A DNA stretch of 40,065 nt from Myxococcales bacterium (lineage in GTDB: Bacteria > Myxococcota_A > UBA9160 > UBA4427), in the NCBI GenBank assembly GCA_014240165.1, contig JAAZXM010000037.1, positions 1-40,065 on the forward strand. The letters run 5' to 3'. A program made the translations under genes and the position numbers. The notes under the pieces are model-generated. The model was given only the letters and a program-made list of their open reading frames with translations, was not told the DNA's origin and did no database searches. This document shows positions 16,605-25,839 of the stretch, piece by piece (within the stretch, counting starts at the first letter, position 1; every line of letters begins with the position of its first letter).

Positions 16605-18793
16605 TGGCGCTCTCTCTTCAGGAACAGACGAAGGCGAACGAAGAGGCCTTCAAGAAGACCGGAAGCCTATTTGGGCTCGAGCGCCTAGCGCGCAAGGAAA
16701 GCGATCCCGGCACCTACGAGGCGGTCTGGCATATCCTGTCGAACCTGTGCAACGCGGCCTGGGCGACGGGCTGCAAGGTTTCGTCCTCGCCGATCGCTGC
16801 GGAGGGCGGCGACGCGCTCTGGGGTCTGCACACTTCCACCGGCGAAGCGATCTGCATCTCCCGGGGTATCTCCGCCCATGCGGGCCTGCTCTCGGACATG
16901 ATCAAGAACTTCATCGCTTTCGGCTACGAGGACAATCCCGGTTTCAAGGAGGGGGATATCTTCGAGAATAACGATCCGCATTATGGGGGTATTCACTCCC
17001 CTGATTTCGACATGTGCATGCCGCTCTTCTACGACGGCAAGTTGATCGCGTGGGCCTCGTGTGTGAGCCATGTTTCGGATTCGGGCTCGGTGACGCCGGG
17101 CTCCATCGGCTTCCTCAACCCCGATTGCTATTCCGATGGACTCCCCATCTCCATGGAGCGGGTAGGGGAGCACGATCGCTTCTATCCCTGGTACGAGATG
17201 CGCATTCGCTCCCGCACGCGCACCCCGGATTTCGTCATGGGCGATGCGCGCGGGCGGCTGGCGGGCTGTCTCACGATTCGTGAGCGCCTCGAAGAGGTGA
17301 TCGAGAAATACGGCCTGGATTTCTTCCTCGAAGCGGGCCGCGAATACATCGAGGACAGCCGCCGCTATGCGGTGGGCCGAGTCAAGACCCAGACTGTTCC
17401 CGGCCGGATTCGCAAATCTCAGTTCAAGGATTTGGCGATGAAGGGCAAGCGTGTGCTGCTGGCCAAGCAGGATATCGACTGCGCCTTCAATCTCCCCATG
17501 GAACTCACCATCAACGCCGATGCCAGCGTGAGTCTCTCGCTCCAGGGGGCCAGCGGCACGGTGCCCTTTGGTGAGAACATCAGCCCCACGGCGCTGAAAT
17601 CGGGCCTGATGATGGGCTACTCGCATATCGTGGGCTTCGACATGTTCAATTCCGGCCCCATTGCGGCCTGGGATATCGAGATGCCGCCCGCGGGTTCCTG
17701 GGCCAACCCCTTCGAGGTCAACTTCGAGGCGGCTTCCGGCGTCGCCTGGGCACCCGCGGTGACCTGGGTGAGCAATCTCTACGAGGTCTTTGGCCGACTC
17801 TTCCAGATGCGCGGCTTCATCGAGGAGATGGCTGCGGGTTCGGGCACGATCATGACCGCCGAGTTCTCGGGCATCAACCAGACGGGCATGTACCTCACGG
17901 GTTTGACCCTCGAGCAGGCCAGCCAGGGCTCACCGGCCCGGGGCTATAGCGACGGCGAGAACAGCGCCTGGTGCATCTATACCCCCGAAGCCGATTTCGG
18001 GAACGCCGAGATCTCCGAGCTCTACTACCCGATCCTCTTCCTGGGCCGCAACGTGGCCCCGAATTCGGGGGGCTACGGTCAGTTCCGGGGCGGCTTGGGT
18101 CATACCGCCGTGTGGATGGTGCACAATACGCCGGGGCTCGAGTATCAATGTGGCGACGCGGGCATGCGCTCGAAGATGGTGGCCAACCACGGCATGTACG
18201 GCGCCTACCCGGTGGTCCCCGATCGTCCCGCCTATGGGCACAAGACCAACGTCAAGCAGTTGATCGATGAGCAGAAGCCCCTGATCCACGGTCGGGGGGA
18301 TCCCGAGAGCCCCGCCATCGCCTCTCTCATCGATGCAGAGTTGGTGGAGGACAACGCGGTGGCGCCTTTTGTCACCCCCGAACCCCTCCAGGACCACGAC
18401 ATCATCGTCCACCCCATCGCCGGGGCCCAGGCCATGGGAGATCCGATTCTTCGCGATCCCGAATCCGTGGCCAAGGATCTGAACGAGGGCTGGACCACGG
18501 ACCGGGTCGCAGGCGATATCCATGGTGTGGTGACCCAGAAGCCCAACGGTGCCTTCGTGGTGGACGCGGAAGCCACCGAGGCCAAGCGCAGCGAAATTCG
18601 AGAGGCGCGCAAAACACGTGCGATCCCCTTCCAGCAGTGGTGGGCCGAGGAGCGCGAAAGAATCAAGGCCCATGAGAACATGGACCCGGCCATCGTTACC
18701 ATGTGGTCCACCTGCATGGAACTTTCGCCCAAGTACGCAGAGGAACTCAGAGCTTTCTGGGACCTTCCCGAAGACTTCGTTTTCGGGGCCTAG
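16604..18793 (+). CDS. Acetone carboxylase alpha-type subunit (AcxB-like, hydantoinase B family)
   Basis: A 729-residue protein. The metal-site segment NDPHYGGIHSPDFD (123-136) supplies His126, His131 and Asp134, the pattern of the Mn site of acetone carboxylase alpha. Late segments (GGYGQFRGGLGHTAVW, CGDAGMRSKMVANHGMYGAYP) are typical of the HyuB fold. It should hold the site where the ketone enolate is carboxylated to a beta-keto acid. It is coupled to the beta subunit by a one-base TAATG overlap and followed 53 bp later by the gamma subunit. Substrate not determined. Confidence 0.88.
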   Translation: MALSLQEQTKANEEAFKKTGSLFGLERLARKESDPGTYEAVWHILSNLCNAAWATGCKVSSSPIAAEGGDALWGLHTSTGEAICISRGISAHAGLLSDMIKNFIAFGYEDNPGFKEGDIFENNDPHYGGIHSPDFDMCMPLFYDGKLIAWASCVSHVSDSGSVTPGSIGFLNPDCYSDGLPISMERVGEHDRFYPWYEMRIRSRTRTPDFVMGDARGRLAGCLTIRERLEEVIEKYGLDFFLEAGREYIEDSRRYAVGRVKTQTVPGRIRKSQFKDLAMKGKRVLLAKQDIDCAFNLPMELTINADASVSLSLQGASGTVPFGENISPTALKSGLMMGYSHIVGFDMFNSGPIAAWDIEMPPAGSWANPFEVNFEAASGVAWAPAVTWVSNLYEVFGRLFQMRGFIEEMAAGSGTIMTAEFSGINQTGMYLTGLTLEQASQGSPARGYSDGENSAWCIYTPEADFGNAEISELYYPILFLGRNVAPNSGGYGQFRGGLGHTAVWMVHNTPGLEYQCGDAGMRSKMVANHGMYGAYPVVPDRPAYGHKTNVKQLIDEQKPLIHGRGDPESPAIASLIDAELVEDNAVAPFVTPEPLQDHDIIVHPIAGAQAMGDPILRDPESVAKDLNEGWTTDRVAGDIHGVVTQKPNGAFVVDAEATEAKRSEIREARKTRAIPFQQWWAEERERIKAHENMDPAIVTMWSTCMELSPKYAEELRAFWDLPEDFVFGA

Positions 18794-18846
18794 TCGGCGC
18801 GCGCCGTTAGAGAACAAGATCAAGGGATAAGAGGAGTTGAAAGCGA

Positions 18847-19389
18847 ATGGCTGAATTCGACAAAGCCGATATCGAGAAATTGATCGACGGCGTCCTGCCG
18901 TGGCCCGCCACCCAGGACATGCTGAAGAGTTCGAAGGATACGGACCGCTTCGACAAATATGTCGAGATCATGCAGGCCCGGGTGGACTTCGAAGATCCGA
19001 TCCTGCTTCCCCTCACCCCCATGCTCTTCATCGTGGCGGCCAAGGGCGAGCGCGTGGTCAAATGCCGCTGCGGCCACGCCTTTGGCGACTACCGCGTAAA
19101 TTGGAAACTCTCCGCCCTGATCAACGTGCGGGACGACGAGGCGTCGATCTCCGAGGTCTACAAGGGACGCGAGATGCCCGATCCGGCCTGGGTTCAGATC
19201 CGCGAATACATCTGCGGGGGCTGCGGGGCGCAACTCGAGGTGGAAGCGGTGCCGCGCGGTTGTCCGCCTGATTTCGAGTTTTTGCCGGATCTCGATACCT
19301 TCTACAGCGAATGGCTGGGTCGCCCGCTTCCCGACACTGTCTCCTTCGAGGACAAGACCCTCGAAAAGATCGCCGAGTGGTCGAATTAG
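18847..19389 (+). CDS. Acetone carboxylase gamma-type subunit (AcxC-like)
   Basis: A 180-residue protein. The acetone-carboxylase gamma pattern is clear: DRFDKYVEIMQARVDFEDPI, then LPLTPMLFIV, then the zinc-type motif VKCRCGHAFGDYRVNWKLSA (Cys73, Cys75, His77) and CGGCG (Cys123, Cys126), and finally DLDTFYSEWLGRPLP. This subunit is specific to ketone carboxylases and is absent from hydantoinases and 5-oxoprolinases, so it fixes the identity of the three-gene set. ATG at 18847 with AGAGGAG upstream. Confidence 0.9.
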   Translation: MAEFDKADIEKLIDGVLPWPATQDMLKSSKDTDRFDKYVEIMQARVDFEDPILLPLTPMLFIVAAKGERVVKCRCGHAFGDYRVNWKLSALINVRDDEASISEVYKGREMPDPAWVQIREYICGGCGAQLEVEAVPRGCPPDFEFLPDLDTFYSEWLGRPLPDTVSFEDKTLEKIAEWSN

Positions 19390-19408
19390 CCCCCGGGTCG
19401 AGACCTCG

Positions 19409-20620
19409 ATGAGTGGAGCCTTGGACGGCGTCGTGGTTGTCGATCTCACCACGGAGTTCTGGGCCTCGCTTGCGGGGGCCCTACTGGCGGATTTCGGGGC
19501 TCGGGTGATCCGGGTGGAGGACCGTTCCCGCCCGGGACGTAATCCAGACCGCGATGGCCAGCATCCGCCGGAAGCCTTCGATAGCGAGGCGCAGCTGATT
19601 CACCGGGGCAAGGAGAGTGTCGAATTGGCCCTGACTGCCGACGCCGGCAGCCGGGCGCTGAGCGAACTCCTGGCTTGCGCCGACGTACTGCTCACCGATC
19701 TTCCAGAGACCCGGCTGGCCGGCTGGGGCCTGTCCTCGGATACCGTGATCGCCGAGCGCCCCGAGTTTATTTACGCGGTGGGTTCTCTCGCGGGGCCCCT
19801 GGGGCCCGATCACGATCTTCCGCCCATCGATGAGTTGGCGGCGGCGCGCTCGGGGGTCATGCACTCCCTACCCGAACCCGGCCAGCCGCCGGTGAACGCC
19901 GGGGCGGGTCAGATGTACACCTCGGTGATGCTTGCCTTGGGGATCGTAACGGCGCTCCATGAGCGCCACGCCAGCGGCCGGGGCCAGCGGGTGGATGCTT
20001 CGCTTCTGGGCGGGCATATGTACGCCTCGACCCTCACCCTGGATGCCTACATGGCCATGCGGGAAGATCGCCTGGGCGAGCCCCGGGCGCGCTTCGAGGC
20101 CGCCAATCCCATGAGCGGCATCTCGTACCCGAGCCAGGACGGGCGCTGGGTCACCCTCACCATGCCGGATACGGATCGCTGGTGGCCGGCCTTTTCGAAG
20201 ATCGTGGGGCTGGCCGAGGATGACGAGCGTTTCGATACCCACGACAAGCGCTGCGGCGAGTCGCGCTTGCCCATGATGCATGTGCTCGAGGAGATCTTCG
20301 CCACCCGGCCCGCCACCGAATGGCGCGCCCTCTTCGACGCCGAAAACCTCTCGGCGGATCTGATCGAACGCTACGACTACCCGGCGACGGACGAGAATGC
20401 CAAGCTGAACCGCTACGTGATGGAAATCGACCACCCCGAGCACGGCCGCTTCCAGAGCCTGGGTTTCCCCATTCATATGAGCGAGACCCCGGCGGAGTTG
20501 AGACGCGTGGCGCCCGAAGCCGGGCAGGATACCGAGTCCGTTCTCAAGCAATTGCTGGGATGGACGGCCCAGGAGGTGGATGCCCTCGTGCGGGAGGGCG
20601 CCGCCCCGGGCGCGGAGTAG
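19409..20620 (+). CDS. Family III CoA-transferase, first of three in tandem
   Basis: A 403-residue CaiB/BaiF protein (LDGVVVVDLTTEFWASLAG, ALLADFGARVIRVED, GRGQRVDASLLGGHMY). By my alignment the formyl-CoA-transferase Asp169 position is Gly here, and the N-terminal half is less conserved than in the next two genes, so it may be a non-catalytic or altered partner. It starts 19 bp after the ketone carboxylase gamma stop with a poor ribosome site, consistent with translation coupled to the upstream gene. Position directly behind the carboxylase suggests it helps load the carboxylation product onto CoA. This role is inference. Confidence 0.84.
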   Translation: MSGALDGVVVVDLTTEFWASLAGALLADFGARVIRVEDRSRPGRNPDRDGQHPPEAFDSEAQLIHRGKESVELALTADAGSRALSELLACADVLLTDLPETRLAGWGLSSDTVIAERPEFIYAVGSLAGPLGPDHDLPPIDELAAARSGVMHSLPEPGQPPVNAGAGQMYTSVMLALGIVTALHERHASGRGQRVDASLLGGHMYASTLTLDAYMAMREDRLGEPRARFEAANPMSGISYPSQDGRWVTLTMPDTDRWWPAFSKIVGLAEDDERFDTHDKRCGESRLPMMHVLEEIFATRPATEWRALFDAENLSADLIERYDYPATDENAKLNRYVMEIDHPEHGRFQSLGFPIHMSETPAELRRVAPEAGQDTESVLKQLLGWTAQEVDALVREGAAPGAE

Positions 20621-20711
20621 CTTTCGGTATGGGGCCGCTCGCTGCGGCGCCTACGAGTCGAGTCGAATGGACGGACCGCGCCCCGGGCGCGGAGACGAAA
20701 GGCAGGAATCG

Positions 20712-21923
20712 ATGGCAAAGCCGCTGGAGGGCATCCGGGTCCTGGACGCGACGGTCTGGTTCCAGGGGCCGGTCTGCGCGCAATACCTGGCCGATATGGG
20801 GGCCGAGGTCATCCACGTGGAGCGCCCGGTCACCGGTGACCAGGCCCGGGGCGTGCGCAGCATCGCGGCGGTTCCGGTGGCCGATTGGAACCAGTATTTC
20901 CTGGCGGTGAACCGCAACAAGAAGAGCCTGGCGGTGGACCTCAAGAAGGACGAAGGCCGGGAGTTGGTGCACGGCCTGGTCAAGAAATCCGATGTCTTCC
21001 TCTGGAACCAGGGGCTGGAGAGCCTTCCGGGCCTGGGGCTCGACTACGCCACGCTCTCCGCCCTGAATCCGGGGCTGATCTACGCCACCAACAGCGGCTA
21101 CGGAACGGCGGGCTCGGTGAACAAACCCTCCTTCGACATGACGGTCCAGGCGCTGACGGGCATCATGGCCCGGCTCGGTGAGCCCGGTGAGCCGCCCATC
21201 TATCTCGGGCTGGGGGCGGGGGATGCGTTCGGCGGGCTCATGGGGGCGCTGGGTATCGCGCTGGCGCTCTATCACCGCGACCGCACCGGCCAAGGCCAGG
21301 CCATCGACGCCTCGCTCTACGGCGCCCAACTCTTTCTCGCGGCTCCTTCGCTTCAGCCCTACCTCGCCACCGGGAAGGAGGAGTATGGGCTCCAGCAGGC
21401 CCGGGCCAAGACGCGCAACCCGCTCTGGAACCGCTACCGCGCGGCCGATGCCTGGCTCAGCCTTTGCGCCGAGAACACCGATGCATCCTGGCAAGCCCTG
21501 ATGGGATGCGGCGACGACGCGGCCCTGGCCGAGGATCCACAATTTCAATCGCCCGCCGGGCGCCGTGAAAACAGCGAGGCGTTGGTTGCGCGTCTCGACG
21601 CATTCTTTGCCGGGGCCGACGCCGGGGATTGGGCGAATCGCCTGAACGCGGCTGGGCTTCCGGCCGCGAAGGTGGACCTGTACCGGGATATCGCCGAGGA
21701 CGAGCACGCCTGGGCGAACGGTTATTTTTCTCGGGTGGACTGCGCCGAGGCGGGAGGCGAGGTCGCGATTCGGGGCCTGCCCGTCGGGCTCGGTCGCACG
21801 CCGGGCTCCGTGGAGACCCTGGGCCTGGAACTTGGTCAGGATACGGAAATGCTTCTCTTCGAAGTGCTCGGACTCGACTGGGACCGCATCGGTGAGCTCA
21901 AGGAAATGGGCGTGATTCCCTAG
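20712..21923 (+). CDS. Family III CoA-transferase, second of three
   Basis: A 403-residue CaiB/BaiF protein (LEGIRVLDATVWFQGPVC, YLADMGAEVIHVERP, GQGQAIDASLYGAQLF). The Asp169-equivalent position again reads Gly. The acyl-group region GLGAGDAFGGLMGALGIA is well kept. ATG at 20712 with GGCAGGAA six nt before; the open frame from 20580 overlaps the previous gene and is rejected. With the flanking transferases it could form a heteromer, as seen for BbsEF and similar two-gene family III transferases. Confidence 0.87.
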   Translation: MAKPLEGIRVLDATVWFQGPVCAQYLADMGAEVIHVERPVTGDQARGVRSIAAVPVADWNQYFLAVNRNKKSLAVDLKKDEGRELVHGLVKKSDVFLWNQGLESLPGLGLDYATLSALNPGLIYATNSGYGTAGSVNKPSFDMTVQALTGIMARLGEPGEPPIYLGLGAGDAFGGLMGALGIALALYHRDRTGQGQAIDASLYGAQLFLAAPSLQPYLATGKEEYGLQQARAKTRNPLWNRYRAADAWLSLCAENTDASWQALMGCGDDAALAEDPQFQSPAGRRENSEALVARLDAFFAGADAGDWANRLNAAGLPAAKVDLYRDIAEDEHAWANGYFSRVDCAEAGGEVAIRGLPVGLGRTPGSVETLGLELGQDTEMLLFEVLGLDWDRIGELKEMGVIP

Positions 21924-21975
21924 GGCTCCGGTTTCTTATGCCCCGCGCCACAGAATTCAGGGAAGGGTTTCATCG

Positions 21976-23205
21976 ATGAGTTCCGCCACTGGCGACGGCC
22001 CGCTCGAAGGCATCCGTGTTCTCGACATGGCCACCATGCTCGCGGGCCCTTACGGGGCCACTCTGCTGGGCGACCTGGGCGCCGACGTGATCAAGGTCGA
22101 GTCCTTCTTCGGCGATGACAGCCGCCACCTGGGCCCGGCGCGGGAGGGCCAGCGCACGGCTTTCATGAGCCTCAACCGCAACAAGCGGGCGGTGGTGCTG
22201 GACATGAATCAAGGGGAGGGGGCCCGGGATGTTTTGGGTCGCCTTGTCGCGAGTGCCGATATCGTGATCACGAATATTCGTCCCGCGGCCCTCGAGAAAC
22301 TCGGCCTCACCTACACGGACCTGAAAGCGTTTCGAGAGGATCTGATTTGGGTTGGCGTCACCGCCTTCGGTCCGGACGGCCCCTATGCGGGGCGCCCCGG
22401 TATTGATTTCCTCGCCCAAGGCTACGCGGGCCTGCTTTCCCAGAACGGGCATCCGGGCCAGCCCGAGGTGCGCCTGACGATTCCCCTGATCGATGTCATG
22501 ACGTCGGAACTCGTCTGCACCGGTGCCCTGGCGGCGCTGATCGCCCGGGGCCGGACAGGGGAGGGCCAGCGCATCGATGTCTCATTGCTCGATGCCCTGA
22601 CCCACGCCATGTGCAACCCGATCGGGGCCTGGACCAACGCCGAAGTCGACACGCCGCGCACCGGGAACCGAAGCCTCTACTTCGCGCCTTCGGGGCTCTA
22701 TGCCTGCAAGGACGGCCAGGTGGCCATCACCTGCCCATCCCAGAAATTCTTCGTCAAGCTCTGCGAGGCCCTGGAGCGCGATTGGGTGGCGGACGCGCGC
22801 TTTGCCACCATCGAGGCCCGCAAGGCGCACGAGGACGAACTTGATGCGCTGATCGAGGCGCGTTGTCGCGATTTCAACCGGGCGCAATTGGTGGAGCGAT
22901 TGGTGGCCGGAGATATCCTGACGGCGCCCATCAACACCATCCCCGATGTGGTGCAGGATCCCCAGATCCTCCACAACGAGATGCTCGTGGCCTTGGATCA
23001 TGCGCGGCTCGGCCAGGTGAATGTCACCGGTGTTCCCATCAAGATGGGGGGCACCCCCGGACGGGTCCGGCTGCCGCCCCCCATGCTCGGCCAGCACACC
23101 GCCGAGATCCTGGGCGAACTCGGCTATGGGGCCGAAGGCATCGCCGAACTCGAAGCTGCGGGGGTGGTGGGCACGGGCGAGGGCATCGAGGCCGCCGGCG
23201 CATGA
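21976..23205 (+). CDS. Family III CoA-transferase, third of three
   Basis: A 409-residue CaiB/BaiF protein with the fullest set of family features: LEGIRVLDMATMLAGPYGA, LLGDLGADVIKVES, AFMSLNRNKRAVVLD, and GEGQRIDVSLLDALTH with an Asp at the catalytic position. This is the most likely active transferase of the trio. ATG at 21976 follows AGGGAAGGG. Its TGA overlaps the start of the membrane protein gene (ATGA). Confidence 0.9.
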   Translation: MSSATGDGPLEGIRVLDMATMLAGPYGATLLGDLGADVIKVESFFGDDSRHLGPAREGQRTAFMSLNRNKRAVVLDMNQGEGARDVLGRLVASADIVITNIRPAALEKLGLTYTDLKAFREDLIWVGVTAFGPDGPYAGRPGIDFLAQGYAGLLSQNGHPGQPEVRLTIPLIDVMTSELVCTGALAALIARGRTGEGQRIDVSLLDALTHAMCNPIGAWTNAEVDTPRTGNRSLYFAPSGLYACKDGQVAITCPSQKFFVKLCEALERDWVADARFATIEARKAHEDELDALIEARCRDFNRAQLVERLVAGDILTAPINTIPDVVQDPQILHNEMLVALDHARLGQVNVTGVPIKMGGTPGRVRLPPPMLGQHTAEILGELGYGAEGIAELEAAGVVGTGEGIEAAGA

Positions 23206-24506
23206 GTTCGCCCGCGGGTGGGTCGGGGGGCGCCGATTCGGCAGTTCCCGACTCGCCACGCGTGGCCTCGCTCCCCTTCTTCTATACGGCTCCGATTGCC
23301 CTCGGGCTCGTGGGCATCCTGCTCGTGAAATGGGGCGCCCTGGCGCTCTCGACGCCCTGGTCGTCACTGACCCTGGCCTTGACCCATACGTTGACCCTGG
23401 GTTTTCTCACCATGTCGGGATTTGGCGCCTTCTATGCCCTGGGTTCGGCCTCGGGTTTTCTCGAGGCCGTTCGCCCGCGCTGGAGCCACGTGGTCTACTA
23501 CAGCCTGGTGCTGGGGGCCGGGGGCCTTGTCTGGGGGACGGCCCAATCCCAGGCCGGGCCAGTCTTCTTTGCCATCGGTGCTGTCGGGGTGATGGGCGTG
23601 GCCTTCATCGTGCAAAACGCCCGAATCTTGCGGCGGGGCGATAGCACCCAGCCCCTGGTGCGTGGCCTGCGTCTGGCGCTCTGGGGTTTTGGCCTGGCGG
23701 CTTTTCTCGGCGTCTGGCTGGCCCACGGCCACGGGGGCATGCGTTTCCCCGGGTTGCGTCCGTTGTGGATGATTGTGCATTTATCCATCGCCCTGCTGGG
23801 TTGGTTGGGGGCGATGCTCGTGAGTGCCAGCGGGGTCGCGTTGCCCTCGACTTTCGGCGCCGCGCCCCTGTCCGGGCGAGCCCTGGATTGGGTGCTTCGC
23901 GGAACCGCGCTGGGAATCGCCGTTCCTTTCGTTCTTCTCCTCTACGGCTATTTCTTCGTCCCCGAGATGTCCCAGGCGTGGATCGAGCCGTGGGCTGCCG
24001 CGTCCCTGCTCCCCGCCATGGCGGCCATCTGGTTGGTGCACCCCTTCCTCTGCCTTCGGGCCCTGCGGAGCGGGTCCCGGGTTCCCGGCTTCGACTATTG
24101 GCGCTCGGGCTTGTTTCTGGCCCCGGTGGTGTTGGGGGTGGCGGTTGCGGCCTGGCTCCAGGCGGACGTGCGACTCGGGATGCTCTTCGGCTGGTTGGCT
24201 CTTTTTGGTTGGGGGGCCACGCTCTTTTCCGGTCTCCTGCTGGGCACCGCGCCGGGCTTGCTCCTGGCCTCGGGCCCTGCTTCGCGGGAAGCGCGTCCCG
24301 TCCCCGACTGGCTGCATTCCGCGTCCCGTATCGGGCTCATGCTTCATCGCGCGGCCCTGGGTGCGGGGGCCGTGGGGATCCTTACCTTGAGCGACGGGTG
24401 GTGCCGGTTTACGGGCGGCCTGGTTTTCGTCGATGGCGCCTGGCTGCTCTTTGTTCTGGTCCGGCTTTTGCTCGAGAGCCGTCCCGAGCGTGTCCGGTCA
24501 GCGTGA
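23202..24506 (+). CDS. Multi-pass membrane protein, about 12 helices, histidine-containing
   Basis: A 434-residue integral membrane protein with about twelve hydrophobic segments. Histidines lie inside or at the ends of helices (LALTHTLTLG, WLAHGHGG, WMIVHLSIALLGW, IWLVHPFLCL, WLHSASRIGLMLHRAALG), a pattern that recalls NnrS-like or heme-copper-oxidase subunit-I-like proteins, but I cannot show a bimetal centre. ATG at 23202 overlaps the previous stop, so the long frame from 22863 is only the CoA-transferase shadow. It could be a haem protein, a transporter or an electron-transfer component; function is open. Confidence 0.75.
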   Translation: MSSPAGGSGGADSAVPDSPRVASLPFFYTAPIALGLVGILLVKWGALALSTPWSSLTLALTHTLTLGFLTMSGFGAFYALGSASGFLEAVRPRWSHVVYYSLVLGAGGLVWGTAQSQAGPVFFAIGAVGVMGVAFIVQNARILRRGDSTQPLVRGLRLALWGFGLAAFLGVWLAHGHGGMRFPGLRPLWMIVHLSIALLGWLGAMLVSASGVALPSTFGAAPLSGRALDWVLRGTALGIAVPFVLLLYGYFFVPEMSQAWIEPWAAASLLPAMAAIWLVHPFLCLRALRSGSRVPGFDYWRSGLFLAPVVLGVAVAAWLQADVRLGMLFGWLALFGWGATLFSGLLLGTAPGLLLASGPASREARPVPDWLHSASRIGLMLHRAALGAGAVGILTLSDGWCRFTGGLVFVDGAWLLFVLVRLLLESRPERVRSA

Positions 24507-24545
24507 TATGCTTGGGGCTTCTTCGATCGCCGAAAGGAATTTCCC

Positions 24546-25676
24546 GTGATTACGTCCATGGACGACTACCTGATCCACCAAACCCCTGAACCCATCGCCC
24601 AGCCCAGCCCCACCGACCGGAACTTCTACGACCGCTTCTGGATGAACGGCTATGACGCGGACGGCGGCTTTCTCTTTGAGTGCGGCCTGGGGGTCTATCC
24701 CAATCGCAAGATCATGGACGCGCATTGGAGTGTTTCCATCGACGGCGTTCAGCATTGTTTTCATGGCTCCCGCCGGGCACCCAACGATCGCACCGAGTCC
24801 AGGGTTGGCCCCCTGGATATCGAGATCGTCGAGCCCATGCGCACGATGCGGATTCGTCTGGCCCCCAACGAAACCGGGATCGAATGCGACCTGACCTTCA
24901 GCGCCCGGACCTTTCCCCATCTCGAGCCCAAGAACGTCATGTACGACGAACTCCGCTGCATCATGAACACGTCCCGCTTTACCCAACTCGGGCGCTGGGA
25001 GGGTTTCTTCTCGGTGGGGGGAGAGCGCACGGAAGTTTCGGCCGAGGCCACCTACGGCACCCGGGATCATTCTTGGGGCGTGCGCCCGGTGGGAGAGCCC
25101 GAAGCCGGGGCGCCGGGTCTCACCACCACCGAGCCCGGGGTTTATTGGGTTTGGTCGCCGATCTTTTGGGATGGCGGTTTCTGCACTCAATTCGGCAGTT
25201 TCGAGGATCGCGACGGCCGCCCCACCCAGGTCAGCGGCCACCGGGTTCCGGTCTACGAGAGCGCAGACCAGATTCCCGTTGAGAACGATCCCGGGATCAT
25301 CGACATGGCCTCGGCGCGCCACGAGATTCATTGGCATAAGGGAACCCGCCTGGCCGAGCGCGCCGATTTTCAGCTGACCCAACCCGACGGCGAGGTGCTG
25401 GCGTTCAGCCTCGAGCCCCTGATCCGCTTCCAGGTGCTGGCGCTGGGTTACCAGCACCCCGAGTGGGGGCACGCGGTCTGGAAGGGTGAGGAGGTCATCG
25501 GCGGCGAATCCTGGAAACTCGATGAGATCGACCTGCTCGACTACAAGCACATCCACAACCACCAGGTCTGCCGGGCCACCCTGGGCGACCGCACTGGCAT
25601 CGGCACCCTCGAAACCCTGGCCTTCGGTCGCCACGACCCGTCGGGCTTCAAAACCATGCTGGACGGCGCGCCCTGA
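24546..25676 (+). CDS. CrtC/AttH-like (lipocalin-type) conserved protein
   Basis: A 376-residue soluble protein, no signal peptide. It shows the pattern I associate with the hydroxyneurosporene-hydratase/AttH-like two-domain lipocalin fold: DRFWMNGYDADGGFLFECGL, a central TYGTRDHSWGVRPVGEPE, and a His/Trp-rich second half (EIHWHKGTRLAERADF, YKHIHNHQVCRATLGDRTG). The start is GTG at 24546, six nt after AAGGAA; the ATG at 24558 is too far from it. Relatives often sit in steroid or terpenoid catabolic loci; the reaction is unknown. Last gene of the carboxylase block. Confidence 0.62.
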   Translation: MITSMDDYLIHQTPEPIAQPSPTDRNFYDRFWMNGYDADGGFLFECGLGVYPNRKIMDAHWSVSIDGVQHCFHGSRRAPNDRTESRVGPLDIEIVEPMRTMRIRLAPNETGIECDLTFSARTFPHLEPKNVMYDELRCIMNTSRFTQLGRWEGFFSVGGERTEVSAEATYGTRDHSWGVRPVGEPEAGAPGLTTTEPGVYWVWSPIFWDGGFCTQFGSFEDRDGRPTQVSGHRVPVYESADQIPVENDPGIIDMASARHEIHWHKGTRLAERADFQLTQPDGEVLAFSLEPLIRFQVLALGYQHPEWGHAVWKGEEVIGGESWKLDEIDLLDYKHIHNHQVCRATLGDRTGIGTLETLAFGRHDPSGFKTMLDGAP

Positions 25677-25703
25677 GCCCGGAAGCCACCGAGTCGTAGA
25701 TCG

Positions 25704-25817
25704 GGGTCGGGGTCGCGGCGTGGGCGTGCTCCGGTTCAGGCGCGTGTGGCCGGGTGCTTGGGTCGGGAGATCGAGGGCGCCTTCACAGTCCGCGCGCCCA
25801 CGCCGCGACCCCGACCC
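25704..25817. repeat. Perfect 23-bp inverted repeat between convergent genes
   Basis: Arm 25704-25726 is the exact reverse complement of arm 25795-25817, with 68 bp between them; a few further pairs extend inward. It fills the gap between two convergent genes (stops at 25676 and 25840). It could be a bidirectional terminator, a folded RNA, or a remnant of a small inverted-repeat element. No T-tract or target duplication was seen. Confidence 0.8.
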
Positions 25818-25839
25818 GGGCGCGGCGCGGTTGCAGGGC

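Noticed and set aside
14460-18793. Hydantoinase or 5-oxoprolinase
   Set aside because: The adjacent gamma subunit with its CRCGH and CGGCG motifs occurs only with ketone carboxylases.
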